From: DASRWT01 sp963748485
GTDB taxonomy: Bacteria; Methylomirabilota; Methylomirabilia; Rokubacteriales; CSP1-6
Assembly: GCA_963748485.1 (NCBI GenBank)
Contig: CAVVJF010000022.1
Coordinates: 62,001 to 126,000, forward strand
Reading direction: 5' to 3'
Length of the DNA: 64,000 bases
Positions 26,524 through 34,833 of this stretch are shown here, piece by piece; the stretch's first letter is position 1; each line of letters begins with the position of its first letter. The position numbers were made by a program, and so were the translations under genes. The notes under the pieces are model-generated. The model ran no database searches. It saw only the letters and a program-made list of their open reading frames with translations, and had not been told where the DNA came from.

Positions 26524-27411
26524 ATGACCGACATCTCGGGAATCTGGCTGCCCATCATCACGCCGTTCCGCGACGGCGCGGTGGACCTCGTCAGCTACGA
26601 GCGGCTGCTCGAGCACTACCTGGCCCGGCGCGTGCGGGGAATCTTCCCGCTCGGCACCACCGGGGAGAGCCCCACGCTCGACGACGATGAAATGGAGGCG
26701 CTCGTTGACCGCACCGTGAGCGTGGTCGCGGGGCGGGTGCCGGTGTTCGTGGGGATCGGCGGCAATGCCACCGCCAAGGTGGTCAAGGCGGTCAAGCGCC
26801 TCGAGCGCTACCCGTTCGCGGGCATCGTCTCCGTGTGCCCCTACTACAACCGTCCGGGGCAGGACGGGCTGCGCGCGCACTTCACGCGCATCGCCGAGGC
26901 CACCGCGCGGGAGATCCTGATCTACAACATCCCGTACCGGACGAGCGTGAACCTCGCCAACGACACGCTGCTGCGGCTGGCCGAGCTGCCCACCATCGTG
27001 GGCGTGAAGGACTCGAGCGGCAATCTTTCCCGGTCCCTCGAGCTCTTGCGGGACCGCCCGGAAGGCTTCGCGGTGATGACGGGCGATGATGCCATGCTCT
27101 TCGTCACGCTCGCCCACGGCGGCGACGGCGGCATCCTCGCCTCCGCGCATCTCGGCACCGAGCGCTTCATCGAGGTGCACGAGCGCATGGAGGCGAACGA
27201 CCACCGGGCGGCGCGCGCGGCCTGGGCGCGCCTCGGACCGCTGGTCTCGCTGCTGTTCCGCGAGGCCAATCCCATGCCCATCAAGCATTGCCTGTGGCGG
27301 CAGGGCCTCATCGCCTCTCCGGAGTGCCGGCTACCGCTGACGCGCGTCTCCGCCGATCTCGCGGACGCGCTCGACCACGCGCTGAAGGCGCTGGAGGAAG
27401 AACGGCCATGA
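26524..27411 (+). CDS. dapA: 4-hydroxy-tetrahydrodipicolinate synthase family (DapA)
   Basis: 295 residues, the usual DapA length. Motifs: GTTGE (44-48), YYNRP with Tyr107/Tyr108, YNIPYRT with Tyr134 and Arg139 (the latter binds the semialdehyde carboxylate in true DapA), and Schiff-base Lys162 in GVKDSSGN. These support condensation of pyruvate with aspartate semialdehyde, the first step of lysine and diaminopimelate synthesis, although related aldolases (NAL, KDG) share the fold. AAAAGGAG precedes the ATG. Its TGA overlaps the ATG of a GNAT gene. Expression appears to depend on read-through of the terminator in its leader. Confidence 0.85.
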   Translation: MTDISGIWLPIITPFRDGAVDLVSYERLLEHYLARRVRGIFPLGTTGESPTLDDDEMEALVDRTVSVVAGRVPVFVGIGGNATAKVVKAVKRLERYPFAGIVSVCPYYNRPGQDGLRAHFTRIAEATAREILIYNIPYRTSVNLANDTLLRLAELPTIVGVKDSSGNLSRSLELLRDRPEGFAVMTGDDAMLFVTLAHGGDGGILASAHLGTERFIEVHERMEANDHRAARAAWARLGPLVSLLFREANPMPIKHCLWRQGLIASPECRLPLTRVSADLADALDHALKALEEERP

Positions 27412-27881
27412 CCATACGCGATGCCGTACCCGCTGATGGCCCGACGCTGGCCCGACTGAACGAATTCGTACACGGGCTTCACCTGGACGCCCGGCCGGAC
27501 TTCTTCCGGCCGGCTCCCCCCGACGAGGCCGCCGCGTGGCTGGGCTCTCTGGCCGAGGGGCCGGCCACGCGCATATGGATCGCCGAGGCCGATCGTGCGC
27601 CGGTAGGGTACGTCCTGGCCTACTTCCACGAGCGCCCCGCGCGCCCGTTCACCCATGCCCGGCGCTGGTGCGAGATCGATCAGATCGCAGTGCATCCGCG
27701 CTGGCGGCGGCAGGGAGCGGCGCGCGCCCTCATCGACGCGGTGCTGGCGGAGGCCCGCCACCGCGGCATTCGCGCCGTCGAGCTGAACTCGTGGGGGTTC
27801 AACACCGCCGCGCACGCCGCCTTTGGTCGGCTCGGCTTCACCCCGAAGCTCATCCGCTTCGAGCTCATGTTGTCGGCCTGA
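27408..27881 (+). CDS. GNAT family N-acetyltransferase
   Basis: 157 residues from the ATG overlapping the dapA stop (ATGA). MTIRDAVPADGPTLARLNEFVHGLH is a GNAT N-terminus; IDQIAVHPRWRRQGAARALIDAVLAEARHRG is motif A, with RRQGAA as the acetyl-CoA pyrophosphate loop; NTAAHAAFGRLGFTPK is motif B. Substrate unknown. The last 17 nt overlap the 3' end of the convergent NIPSNAP gene. Confidence 0.9.
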   Translation: MTIRDAVPADGPTLARLNEFVHGLHLDARPDFFRPAPPDEAAAWLGSLAEGPATRIWIAEADRAPVGYVLAYFHERPARPFTHARRWCEIDQIAVHPRWRRQGAARALIDAVLAEARHRGIRAVELNSWGFNTAAHAAFGRLGFTPKLIRFELMLSA

Positions 27882-28599
27882 GCCAGCGGAGGCGCGAACG
27901 CTGCCCGGGATCGAGGACGACCTCTTCGGTCGGGCCGCGCAGCAGGCCGGTGGCGGCGAGCCGCGGCAGGAGGCGCTCGGCGAGGGGACGGTAGCGCGTC
28001 TCGACCATCCGGTCGTTCTCGGCGAGGCCCAGCCAGACCAAGTGGGGACCGTCCGTGCGGACGGGGTGGCGGGGAAAGTTGTTGGGGACGTCGAGAGTGA
28101 CGAGCACACCCAGCTCGCGGAGGCCGGCCTCGCGGTAGCAGGAAAAGGCCGCCTCGGCTTCGCGCGCGAAGGTAGCGAGCGTGCCGTCGGCCACCATGAA
28201 GATCTGGATGACCATGACGCCGCGGGCGCCGGCGGCCCCCTGGATCGGATCGACCGCGCGCAGCACGGGGAGGCCCCGCTCGGGGCTCAGCGGGTGAAGA
28301 AGCAGCACGTTCGTGTGGTCGAGCAGCCGGGCATTGGTGGCCTCCGCGTGCTCCTTCCACAGGGGACCACCGTAGAACGCCTCGTTCGCGGTCAGGCGCG
28401 CGGCCATGTCCGGGTAGCCGCGGAGCCATGTGAACGTGGCGGCGGGCCCTCGCTCCACGAAGTCGCCGAAGATGATGGCGCCGAGCTGCTGAAAGGCCTC
28501 GGGGAAGAAGCTCTCGAAGCAGCACGCGAAGGCGGGGGCCTCGCCCTGGCGGATGGCATAGCGCCGAAGCTCGACCACCGGGAACCTCGAACGGTCCAT
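27865..28599 (-). CDS. NIPSNAP family protein (two-repeat form)
   Basis: 244 residues, about twice the length of the NIPSNAP at 24137, consistent with two ferredoxin-like repeats: VVELRRYAIRQGEAPAFACCFESFFPEAF plus FTWLRGYPDMAAR in the first, and VMVIQIFMVADGTLATFAREAEAAF plus ENDRMVETRYRPLAERLLPRL in the second. Its ATG abuts the stop of the ABM gene, so it is the third gene of a coupled trio. Function is unknown; the association with an ABM protein suggests small-molecule oxidation. Confidence 0.85.
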   Translation of the reverse strand: MDRSRFPVVELRRYAIRQGEAPAFACCFESFFPEAFQQLGAIIFGDFVERGPAATFTWLRGYPDMAARLTANEAFYGGPLWKEHAEATNARLLDHTNVLLLHPLSPERGLPVLRAVDPIQGAAGARGVMVIQIFMVADGTLATFAREAEAAFSCYREAGLRELGVLVTLDVPNNFPRHPVRTDGPHLVWLGLAENDRMVETRYRPLAERLLPRLAATGLLRGPTEEVVLDPGQRSRLRWLRPTT

Positions 28600-28908
28600 C
28601 TAAGCGAACCGCTCGGTTCGCGCGACGTCGAGCGGATGGTCGATCAGGGGCTCGACCGTCTCGATCAGGCGAACCGTGTGGGGCAGGCCCGCGTGATGCT
28701 CGAAGGCCGCTTCGTCCTTCCACCGCGAGTGCACGTAGAAGAGCCGCGGGTCGCGGATCGACCGGAACACCTCGACGCTCAGGCAATCCGGCTCCCGACG
28801 GGTGAAGGGGGTGGCCTCGCGGAACGCGTTCGCCACCGCCTCCTCGTGGCCCGGCCGCGCGCGAAAGCGCCCGAAGATGACGAGCTCCGTGCCCGCTACC
28901 GCTCCCAT
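28600..28908 (-). CDS. Antibiotic biosynthesis monooxygenase (ABM) domain protein
   Basis: 102 residues from ATG 28908, which overlaps the upstream gene by 13 nt; the open frame extends further upstream only as a shadow. VIFGRFRARPGHEEAVANAFREA ... DCLSVEVFRSIRDPRLFYVHSRWKDEAAFEHHAGLPHT is a typical cofactor-independent quinone-forming monooxygenase fold, with the conserved FYVHSRWKDEAAFEHH segment. These act on quinols or as small haem-degrading enzymes. Middle gene of the trio. Confidence 0.85.
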   Translation of the reverse strand: MGAVAGTELVIFGRFRARPGHEEAVANAFREATPFTRREPDCLSVEVFRSIRDPRLFYVHSRWKDEAAFEHHAGLPHTVRLIETVEPLIDHPLDVARTERFA

Positions 28909-29372
28909 CGCGTCATCTCCATGGTCCAGTTGGTTTCCCAGGTCTTGCCGCCGTCGGGCGACAGCGCCTGCTCCCACCGGCACGCGGTGCCGGTGATGCC
29001 GGACCAGATGAAGCGCGCGTAGACCGCCTGGCCCTCGTGAAGCTCCTGGTTGTAGAACTCGCCCCGCCCGTTCTCGAAGCGGCCGATCATGGGGGCGTCG
29101 AAGATCCCGGTAGCTCGGTTGGCCCAGTGAAGCCGCCACTGTCCGGCGGCGGCGTCGTAGAGGCGCACCGTCATGCCCTGGATGAGCCCGAAGGGCGCGT
29201 GGCCCTCGTACTCGTCCATGTTGGCGAGGCCGCCCCACACGGGGCGGACCACCGACGTCGCGTCGAACTCGTCCCACTGCGTCGAGCCCTTGAGACGCTC
29301 GCGCAGCCGCCGGTTACGGATCTTCCAGGTGCCGATCAGGAAGTCGAAGTCCTTCTGGCCGTTGCGTGTCAT
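28896..29372 (-). CDS. DUF1579-like lipocalin-fold protein
   Basis: 158 residues, no signal peptide. DFDFLIGTWKIRNRRLRERL and WDEFDATSVVRPVWGGLANMDEY resemble the DUF1579 / lipocalin-like group (N-terminal GTW is the lipocalin first strand). WRLHWANRATGIFDAPMIGRFENGRGEFY and WRWEQALSPDGGKTWETNW continue the beta barrel. Such proteins bind small lipophilic ligands or haem; the function here is not known. First gene of the trio, divergent from a MocR regulator that is a plausible controller. Confidence 0.7.
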   Translation of the reverse strand: MTRNGQKDFDFLIGTWKIRNRRLRERLKGSTQWDEFDATSVVRPVWGGLANMDEYEGHAPFGLIQGMTVRLYDAAAGQWRLHWANRATGIFDAPMIGRFENGRGEFYNQELHEGQAVYARFIWSGITGTACRWEQALSPDGGKTWETNWTMEMTRWER

Positions 29373-29448
29373 GGGGTGCCCTCCTTCCGTACGCGCAGGC
29401 TAGGCGCGACTTGGTATGCTCACAATGACCATTTTAGGAGGAAGTGCT

Positions 29449-30918
29449 ATGACCACTATCCGATCCCGGGGCGCCCCCGAGTCCCAGGTCGTCCCCTTCG
29501 TACCGTTCGTGCGCCCTTCGGGGGTGCCGCTCTACCGGCAGATCTACGACGCCTACCGCGCGGCCATCCTGACCGGCCGGCTCCGTCCCGGGCAGCGGCT
29601 GCCCTCGACGCGGGCGCTCGCCGACGAGCTGGAGATCTCGCGGCTGCCCGCGGTGAACGCGTTCGAGCAGCTGCTCCACGAGGGATACATCGAGGGCCGC
29701 GTGGGCGCCGGCACCTTCGTGGCCGGCGACATACCCGACGACCTGACGCGCGCGGCCGGCGCGCCCGGTCCGGCCGGGTCGCCGTCTCCGCCCCCGACGC
29801 CCCGCGACGAGGGCGGACTGGGTCCGTTCCGCGTGAGCATGCCCGCCCTGGACCAGTTTCCGCACCGGGTCTGGGGGCGGCTGCTCTGGCGACACGGCAA
29901 GCGCCAGTCCAGCGCTCTCATGGCATACGGCGATCCCGCCGGCCACGTCCCCCTCCGCGAGGCCATCGCCGAGTACCTCGCCACCGCGCGCGGCGTGCGC
30001 TGCGACGCCGCGCACGTGCTCATCGTGTCCGGCTCGCAGATGGCGCTTCAGCTCTGCGCCATGGCGCTGCTGGCTCCCGGCGACGCGGTGTGCGTGGAGG
30101 AGCCGGGCTACCCGGGGGTGCGGGACGCCCTCCGCACCTCCGGAGCCACCGTGGTGCCGATCCCGCTCGATGCCGAGGGAATCGACGTCGGGCGCCTCGC
30201 CGCCCAGGGCCGCCGCGCCCGCCTCGTGTACGTGACGCCCTCGCACCAGTATCCGCTCGGCATCTCCATGACCGCGGCCCGCCGGCTCGCCCTCCTCGCC
30301 TGGGCGCGGGGTGGGAACCGCTGGATCGTCGAGGACGACTACGATAGCGAGTATCGCTACGCGAGCCGGCCGCTCGGCGCGCTGCAGGGGATGGATCGCG
30401 GCGCGCGGGTGATCTACATCGGCACCTTCAGCAAGGTGCTGTTCCCCTCCCTGCGGGTGGGCTACGTGGTGGTGCCGCCTCCGTTGCGGGACACCTTCGT
30501 CCGGCTGCGCGAGGCGCTGGATATCTTTTCCCCAACGCTCACCCAGGCCGTTCTCGCCGACTTCCTGCGTGAAGGCCACTTCGCCCGGCATCTCCGCCGG
30601 ATGCGCAAGCTCTATCTCGGCCGCCGCGACGCGCTCGTCGAGCGGATTCGCGCACGCCTCGGCGACGTCCTCACCATCCACTGCGCGGATGCGGGCCTGC
30701 ATCTCTCCGCGTTCCTGCCCGCCGGCGTCGACGATCGAGAGGTGCTGCGCCGGGCGGCCGCCCGTGGGATCACCGCTACCGCGCTGTCCGCGTGCTACGC
30801 GGGCCGGCCGGCGCGCCGCGGCCTCGTCCTCGGCTTCGGGGGGTCCGACGAGCGTCGGCTTGCCGCCGCGGCGGACACACTGGGAGAGGTGATCCGGGAG
30901 TTCCCGGTGAGGGTATGA
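29449..30918 (+). CDS. MocR/PdxR-family transcriptional regulator (GntR HTH fused to aminotransferase domain)
   Basis: 489 residues from ATG 29449 with AGGAGG 7 nt before it; an ATG at 29416 has no site. The N-terminal GntR winged helix spans about 25-90 (PLYRQIYDAYRAAILTGRLRPGQRLPSTRALADELEISRLPAVNAFEQLLHEGYI). A fold-I aminotransferase domain follows, with PLP lysine Lys329 in GTFSKVLFPSLRVGY. MocR proteins sense PLP or PLP-amino-acid adducts and usually control the adjacent divergent unit, here the DUF1579-ABM-NIPSNAP trio. Its stop overlaps the next gene's ATG. Confidence 0.9.
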   Translation: MTTIRSRGAPESQVVPFVPFVRPSGVPLYRQIYDAYRAAILTGRLRPGQRLPSTRALADELEISRLPAVNAFEQLLHEGYIEGRVGAGTFVAGDIPDDLTRAAGAPGPAGSPSPPPTPRDEGGLGPFRVSMPALDQFPHRVWGRLLWRHGKRQSSALMAYGDPAGHVPLREAIAEYLATARGVRCDAAHVLIVSGSQMALQLCAMALLAPGDAVCVEEPGYPGVRDALRTSGATVVPIPLDAEGIDVGRLAAQGRRARLVYVTPSHQYPLGISMTAARRLALLAWARGGNRWIVEDDYDSEYRYASRPLGALQGMDRGARVIYIGTFSKVLFPSLRVGYVVVPPPLRDTFVRLREALDIFSPTLTQAVLADFLREGHFARHLRRMRKLYLGRRDALVERIRARLGDVLTIHCADAGLHLSAFLPAGVDDREVLRRAAARGITATALSACYAGRPARRGLVLGFGGSDERRLAAAADTLGEVIREFPVRV

Positions 30919-32273
30919 TCGCTGCTGCGATGCGTCCCCCCGCGCTGCTTGTCGTCCTCATCCTCGCCCTGGCGGCGCCCGCGACCGCGCGGGGCCAGGC
31001 GTTCTTCTCGGAGACACCGAGTCCGGACCTGCGCATCGCGCCCCTCGCTATTCGCGCGACGGTCACGCCGGCGGAGGGGCCGGTGCGGGTGCGCCTGCTC
31101 TTCAGCGTCATGGCACCCCCGGGCACACGCGTGCCCGACCTCTATCTGCTGTGGCCCGGCGACGTGAGGGGCGATCCTGCCCTCGGCCCCCGCGACACGG
31201 CCCTCGCCCAGAAGGTGGCCGCCCTCGGGTTCGAGGTGGTGGACGAGGGACGGTTGGCCTACCGCGCTCGGCGCATCGGGGGCGCGGGGGACCCGGCGGC
31301 GCGCGAGCCCGTCGCCGGCGGCGCGCCGTACGTCACCTTCGTGCAGACCGGTGCCGAGCTGGGCCTGAGCGCGCCCGCCACCTGGATCCGCCTCCCCGCG
31401 ACGCCGCGGCTCACCGACCCGGACTGGCTCGCGGTGCTGGAGGTGCCCAGTCTGTCCGTGGTGAAGGCCAAGCCCGCCACCTTCTTCGAGCACTGGTTCC
31501 TGGGCGAGCGGCGGGTCTTCGCCATGACCTTCCACGAAGTGCGCCGGCGCCCGCTCTTTCGCATGTACCTCGGCCATCGCGACCGCCTCGTGCGGCTGGG
31601 CGACGCCCCCGCGGAGATGGTGGTGAGCTTCAGCGACTCCCATCACCTCAAGATCGACACCGTGGCCCCGCCCGGCGCGGTCCGCGGGGTCAGCGAGACG
31701 GCGGAAAGCACCGAGACCGTCTCGCTCTTCCTCGAGAGCGGTGAAGGGATCGCGCCGCAGCGCCTGAGCGTGCAGTACGGGTACTTCTCCAGAGCCCAAG
31801 CGGCCGTGGTCGTCGTGGTGCCCTTGGTCTTGCTCGGGCTGGGCTACTCCATGGGTCCGCTCATCGGCCGCGGCGCGCTGCTGCTCGTGCAGCAGCTGTC
31901 CGGGCGCTTTCACGTTGGGTGGAATCGGGTGCCGCGCGAGCGGCGGGCGGGCGTGTTGCTCACAACGGACGTGCTCGCCCGCATCCGGCCGGGCGAGACC
32001 ACCCACGACGAGGTCCTCCGCCTCTGCGGCAGCGAGGTCGAGGTGGCCGAGCACTTCCCCGCCGACGACCGGAAGACCCTCTTCTATCGGGGGCGCCGGG
32101 TGCGCCCGCAGACGCGGCGCCTGGTGGGATGGCTCTCGACGGTGCGTTACCTCGAGGTAGAGCGCCACGAGGTCGCCATCGAGCTCGCCGGCGACGTGGT
32201 GCAGGACGTCAAGGCCGATGTCCGTCGTTCGCGGGCGAGCGTGGGCGAGGCCGCCGGAGCAACCCAGACCTGA
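30915..32273 (+). CDS. Exported/membrane protein of unknown function with a BamE (SmpA/OmlA)-like C-terminal segment
   Basis: 452 residues. A signal peptide or N-terminal anchor (PPALLVVLILALAAPATARGQA) is followed by a large extracytoplasmic beta-rich region, one membrane helix at about 296-318 (VVVVPLVLLGLGYSMGPL), and a C-terminal part. The latter, LARIRPGETTHDEVLRLCGSEVEVAEHF ... KTLFYRG, follows the BamE/SmpA pattern (I.xG.T..EV...G.P...Y.G). If topology is as drawn, that part is cytoplasmic, unlike true BamE. ATG 30915 overlaps the MocR stop; ATG 30930 is an alternative. I do not recognise the family. Confidence 0.7.
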   Translation: MIAAAMRPPALLVVLILALAAPATARGQAFFSETPSPDLRIAPLAIRATVTPAEGPVRVRLLFSVMAPPGTRVPDLYLLWPGDVRGDPALGPRDTALAQKVAALGFEVVDEGRLAYRARRIGGAGDPAAREPVAGGAPYVTFVQTGAELGLSAPATWIRLPATPRLTDPDWLAVLEVPSLSVVKAKPATFFEHWFLGERRVFAMTFHEVRRRPLFRMYLGHRDRLVRLGDAPAEMVVSFSDSHHLKIDTVAPPGAVRGVSETAESTETVSLFLESGEGIAPQRLSVQYGYFSRAQAAVVVVVPLVLLGLGYSMGPLIGRGALLLVQQLSGRFHVGWNRVPRERRAGVLLTTDVLARIRPGETTHDEVLRLCGSEVEVAEHFPADDRKTLFYRGRRVRPQTRRLVGWLSTVRYLEVERHEVAIELAGDVVQDVKADVRRSRASVGEAAGATQT

Positions 32274-32306
32274 GCCCCAGTCTCGGAGTCAGACAAGGAG
32301 GAGCGC

Positions 32307-33047
32307 ATGACCGGTAGCGTCGTCACCGCCGAGCGGTTCGCCAAGGGCATGACCTTCGAAGAGTACGTGCGGTACGTCGGCAGCCCGGAGAACCTCGCCC
32401 GCGAGGCCTGGGGTGGGTACTTCCCCGACAGCGGCTCCAAGGCGACCATTCGGAAAGACAACAGCACGGTGTTTCGCGAGCGCTACGCGCGCGCCCGCCT
32501 CAGCGAGCATCAGACCGCCGCCATCAAGTGGCTCGTGACCCAGCCCGACGCGCCGACCCGGCTCCTCGCCGTCTCCGAGGACTGGTCGTCGGATTGCCGT
32601 CGCGACATCCCGATGCTCGCGCGGCTCGCCGAGGCGGGTGGGCTCGAATTCCGCATCTTCAATCGCGACGGCAAGAAGATCCTGGGCACCCGCCGCCCCG
32701 ATCCCGCGGCCTACCCTGACGGCAACCACGACCTCATGCTCGAGTTCCTGAACCGGAAGGACGGCGGCGAGTGGGCGTCGCTGCCGGTGGCGGTCGTCTA
32801 CACCAAGGACTTCCGCGAGCTACACCGCTACGTCGAGTATCCCGCCATCTACCACAAGGACCGCGTGCGCGGCCATCAGCAGGCGGCGCGACCCGGCGAG
32901 ACGGAGGAGCAGCGCAAGGAGCGCGACGGGCGCGAGTTCCTCGCCATGCAGCGCTCCCCCTTCTTCGACATCTGGGCCTCGGCGGCGATCGACGAGATCC
33001 TGAGCGCGCTGTTCGAGCGGCACGTGCTTGCCGGCGGGAGGCCCTGA
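32307..33047 (+). CDS. Thioredoxin-like family protein
   Basis: 246 residues. RLLAVSEDWSSDCRRDIPMLARLAEAGG is the thioredoxin beta-alpha core, like the Thioredoxin_9 group; the usual WCxxC is reduced to WSSDC, one cysteine only. LPVAVVYTKDFRELHRY gives the cis-proline strand. Long helical ends (FAKGMTFEEYVRYVGSPENL) are typical of the group. With one cysteine it cannot act as a classical disulfide reductase. GACAAGGAGGAGCGC precedes the ATG. Followed 2 nt later by a cupin gene. Confidence 0.8.
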   Translation: MTGSVVTAERFAKGMTFEEYVRYVGSPENLAREAWGGYFPDSGSKATIRKDNSTVFRERYARARLSEHQTAAIKWLVTQPDAPTRLLAVSEDWSSDCRRDIPMLARLAEAGGLEFRIFNRDGKKILGTRRPDPAAYPDGNHDLMLEFLNRKDGGEWASLPVAVVYTKDFRELHRYVEYPAIYHKDRVRGHQQAARPGETEEQRKERDGREFLAMQRSPFFDIWASAAIDEILSALFERHVLAGGRP

Positions 33048-33049
33048 CC

Positions 33050-33415
33050 ATGCCCCGGTTCTGGCGGCTCTACAGCGGGGCGGATGGCCGGTCGAAGATC
33101 GTGGAGGAGAAGCCAGACATGCGGCCCTTCACGGACACCGAGGGCGCCCACGGGGAAGGGACGCCCATGCGGGCTGCCAGCGGCATCTCGTTCCGGACGG
33201 CGCCGGCGGGCTACGTGCTCTCCTGGCACTGCGCGCCTCGCCGGCAGTACTCGATCACGCTCTCGGGCCAGGCGGAGATCGAGGTGGGCGACGGCACGGT
33301 GGCGCGCATCGGCCCCGGCGATGTCGTGCTGGCCGAGGATCTCACGGGCCAGGGCCACATCACGCGCGTCGTCGGAGACTCCCCGCGCCTCTCTGTTCTC
33401 GTCCCGCTGGCCTAG
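33050..33415 (+). CDS. Small cupin-domain protein
   Basis: 121 residues from ATG 33050, 2 nt after the thioredoxin-like stop. APAGYVLSWHCAPRRQYSITLSGQAEIEVGDGTVARIGPGDVVLAEDLTGQGHITRV fits a single cupin: motif 1 (HxxxxxQYxxxxxG) and motif 2 (PGDxxxxxxxxGxGH) with His as candidate metal ligands. Function is not known; sugar isomerase, dioxygenase or storage-type roles are all possible. Confidence 0.85.
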   Translation: MPRFWRLYSGADGRSKIVEEKPDMRPFTDTEGAHGEGTPMRAASGISFRTAPAGYVLSWHCAPRRQYSITLSGQAEIEVGDGTVARIGPGDVVLAEDLTGQGHITRVVGDSPRLSVLVPLA

Positions 33416-33453
33416 CCACGGGAGCGCAGGGGGAGGGATAACGCCGCAGTCGC

Positions 33454-33614
33454 GGGGCGGGCACAGCCGGGGGCGGGGCGCGCTCGCGGGGACGCGCACC
33501 GTCTTTGCGCGCTTGGGCTTCTTGACGAGCCACGAGATGGGGGCGAGCGCCTTCGGCGATCCGCAGAAGCCACGGTCCCCGCGAGCGCGCCCCGCCCCCG
33601 GCTGTGCCCGCCCC
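33454..33614. repeat. Perfect 40-bp inverted repeat with 81-bp centre
   Basis: Left arm 33454-33493 and right arm 33575-33614 are exact reverse complements over 40 bp (arms begin GGGGCGGGCACAGCC). The 81-bp centre contains a second small palindrome GGCTTCT/AGAAGCC. It fills the 227-bp gap between two convergent genes, the only sizeable non-coding gap of this part. It could be a MITE or palindromic repeat, or act as a bidirectional terminator or RNA stabiliser. No target-site duplication is visible. Confidence 0.92.
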
Positions 33615-33642
33615 TCCCGGTGTGGTGTCTCCTTGCGCTTGG

Positions 33643-34821
33643 TTAGCCCATCGGGTCGACGTCGGGGACGCCGAGGAGGATCTGGCCCAGGCGTTCGTAG
33701 GCGGAGTCGGAGACCATGATGTGCTGGGCGGCGGCGTTGATGTCGCGGAGGCAGCGTTGGAGGACGCCGGTGCGGTAGAGGGCGCCGCCGCCGGCCGAAC
33801 GGAAGAGGCCAGTCACCACCTCGGCGGCGGTTTCGGTGGCGTGTACGGCGATGCTGCGTAGTTCCGCGTGCTGCTGGCGGGTCAGGGGATTGCCGGCACA
33901 CACCGTGGTCCAGGCGGCTTCGAAAAGCTCGATGGCGCCTGCGCGTACCGTGCGCCGCCGGATCTCGCCCTCGCCGAGCAGCGCCTGGAAGGTGGCGCGC
34001 TCGGAGACGGGCGCGGGCGAATTGACGCCGCGTCGCTTCGAGCCCGCCAGTTCCACGGCGGCGTCGAGGGCTCGGCGCATGAGGCCCAGCGCGAAGGCTA
34101 CGTGCTCGTAGGCGACGAAGGCGGGCATGCCCAGACGGTACAGCGGGCCGCCGCGGCGTGGGCGGGTGGTGGCCGGGTTCCAGACGAACTCGGCGGGCAC
34201 AAAGAGGTCGGTGACGGAGAAGTCGTTGCTGCCGGTGCCCTCGAGGCCGGCCACCTGCCAGTTGTCGTGGATCTCGGCGGCTGCGGCGGGGAAGACGGCG
34301 ATGTGCCGCTCGCCGGGGTCCTGCGCGTCTCGGCGCACCCAGCATCCGGCGGTGAGCCACTCGGCGTGTCGCACCCCGCTGGCGAAGGGCCAGCGGCCGC
34401 TCAGACGATAGCCGCCGTCCACCGGCGTCGCAACGCCCGTGGGCATGATGGCGACAGCGGCGGAGGGCACGCGACCGCCCGCGAGGATCTTGCCGACGGC
34501 CGAATCGGGAAGAAAGCCCGCGGGCAGCCCCACCGCCGTCGTCGCGACCATGAGGCACCAGCCCGCGGAGGCGTCGATGTGAGTCAGCGCCTCGAGCACC
34601 TCGAGCTGGGTGACGGGATCGGCCTCGGCGCCCCCGAGCGACTCGGGCACCTTGAGGCCGAGGAGGCCCGAATCGGCGAGCGCGGACACCGTGGCGGGCG
34701 GAAGGGTCCGCAGCCGCTCGCCCTCCGCGGCGCTGGCGGTGACCACGTCGCGGAGGCGTTCGACCGCGGCGAGGAGCATCGCGCGCTTGGCGGCACGCTC
34801 GGTGGGGAAGGATCCATTCAT
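33643..34821 (-). CDS. Acyl-CoA dehydrogenase-fold flavin monooxygenase (DszC/HsaA-like)
   Basis: 392 residues. LADSGLLGLKVPESLGGAEADPVTQLEVLEALTHIDASAGWCLMVATTAVG and GGYRLSGRWPFASGVRHAEWLTAGCWV are the acyl-CoA dehydrogenase N and middle domains in the form seen in flavin-dependent monooxygenases (DszC, HsaA, HpaB-related). The C-terminal helix bundle (LYRTGVLQRCLRDINAAAQHIMVSDSAYERLGQILLG) is the Acyl-CoA_dh_2 type. Such enzymes use reduced flavin supplied by a separate reductase to hydroxylate or cleave a substrate. Last gene of the nine-gene operon; 3' end 29 bp from the 40-bp inverted repeat. Confidence 0.85.
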   Translation of the reverse strand: MNGSFPTERAAKRAMLLAAVERLRDVVTASAAEGERLRTLPPATVSALADSGLLGLKVPESLGGAEADPVTQLEVLEALTHIDASAGWCLMVATTAVGLPAGFLPDSAVGKILAGGRVPSAAVAIMPTGVATPVDGGYRLSGRWPFASGVRHAEWLTAGCWVRRDAQDPGERHIAVFPAAAAEIHDNWQVAGLEGTGSNDFSVTDLFVPAEFVWNPATTRPRRGGPLYRLGMPAFVAYEHVAFALGLMRRALDAAVELAGSKRRGVNSPAPVSERATFQALLGEGEIRRRTVRAGAIELFEAAWTTVCAGNPLTRQQHAELRSIAVHATETAAEVVTGLFRSAGGGALYRTGVLQRCLRDINAAAQHIMVSDSAYERLGQILLGVPDVDPMG

Positions 34822-34833
34822 CAGCCGGCCTGG

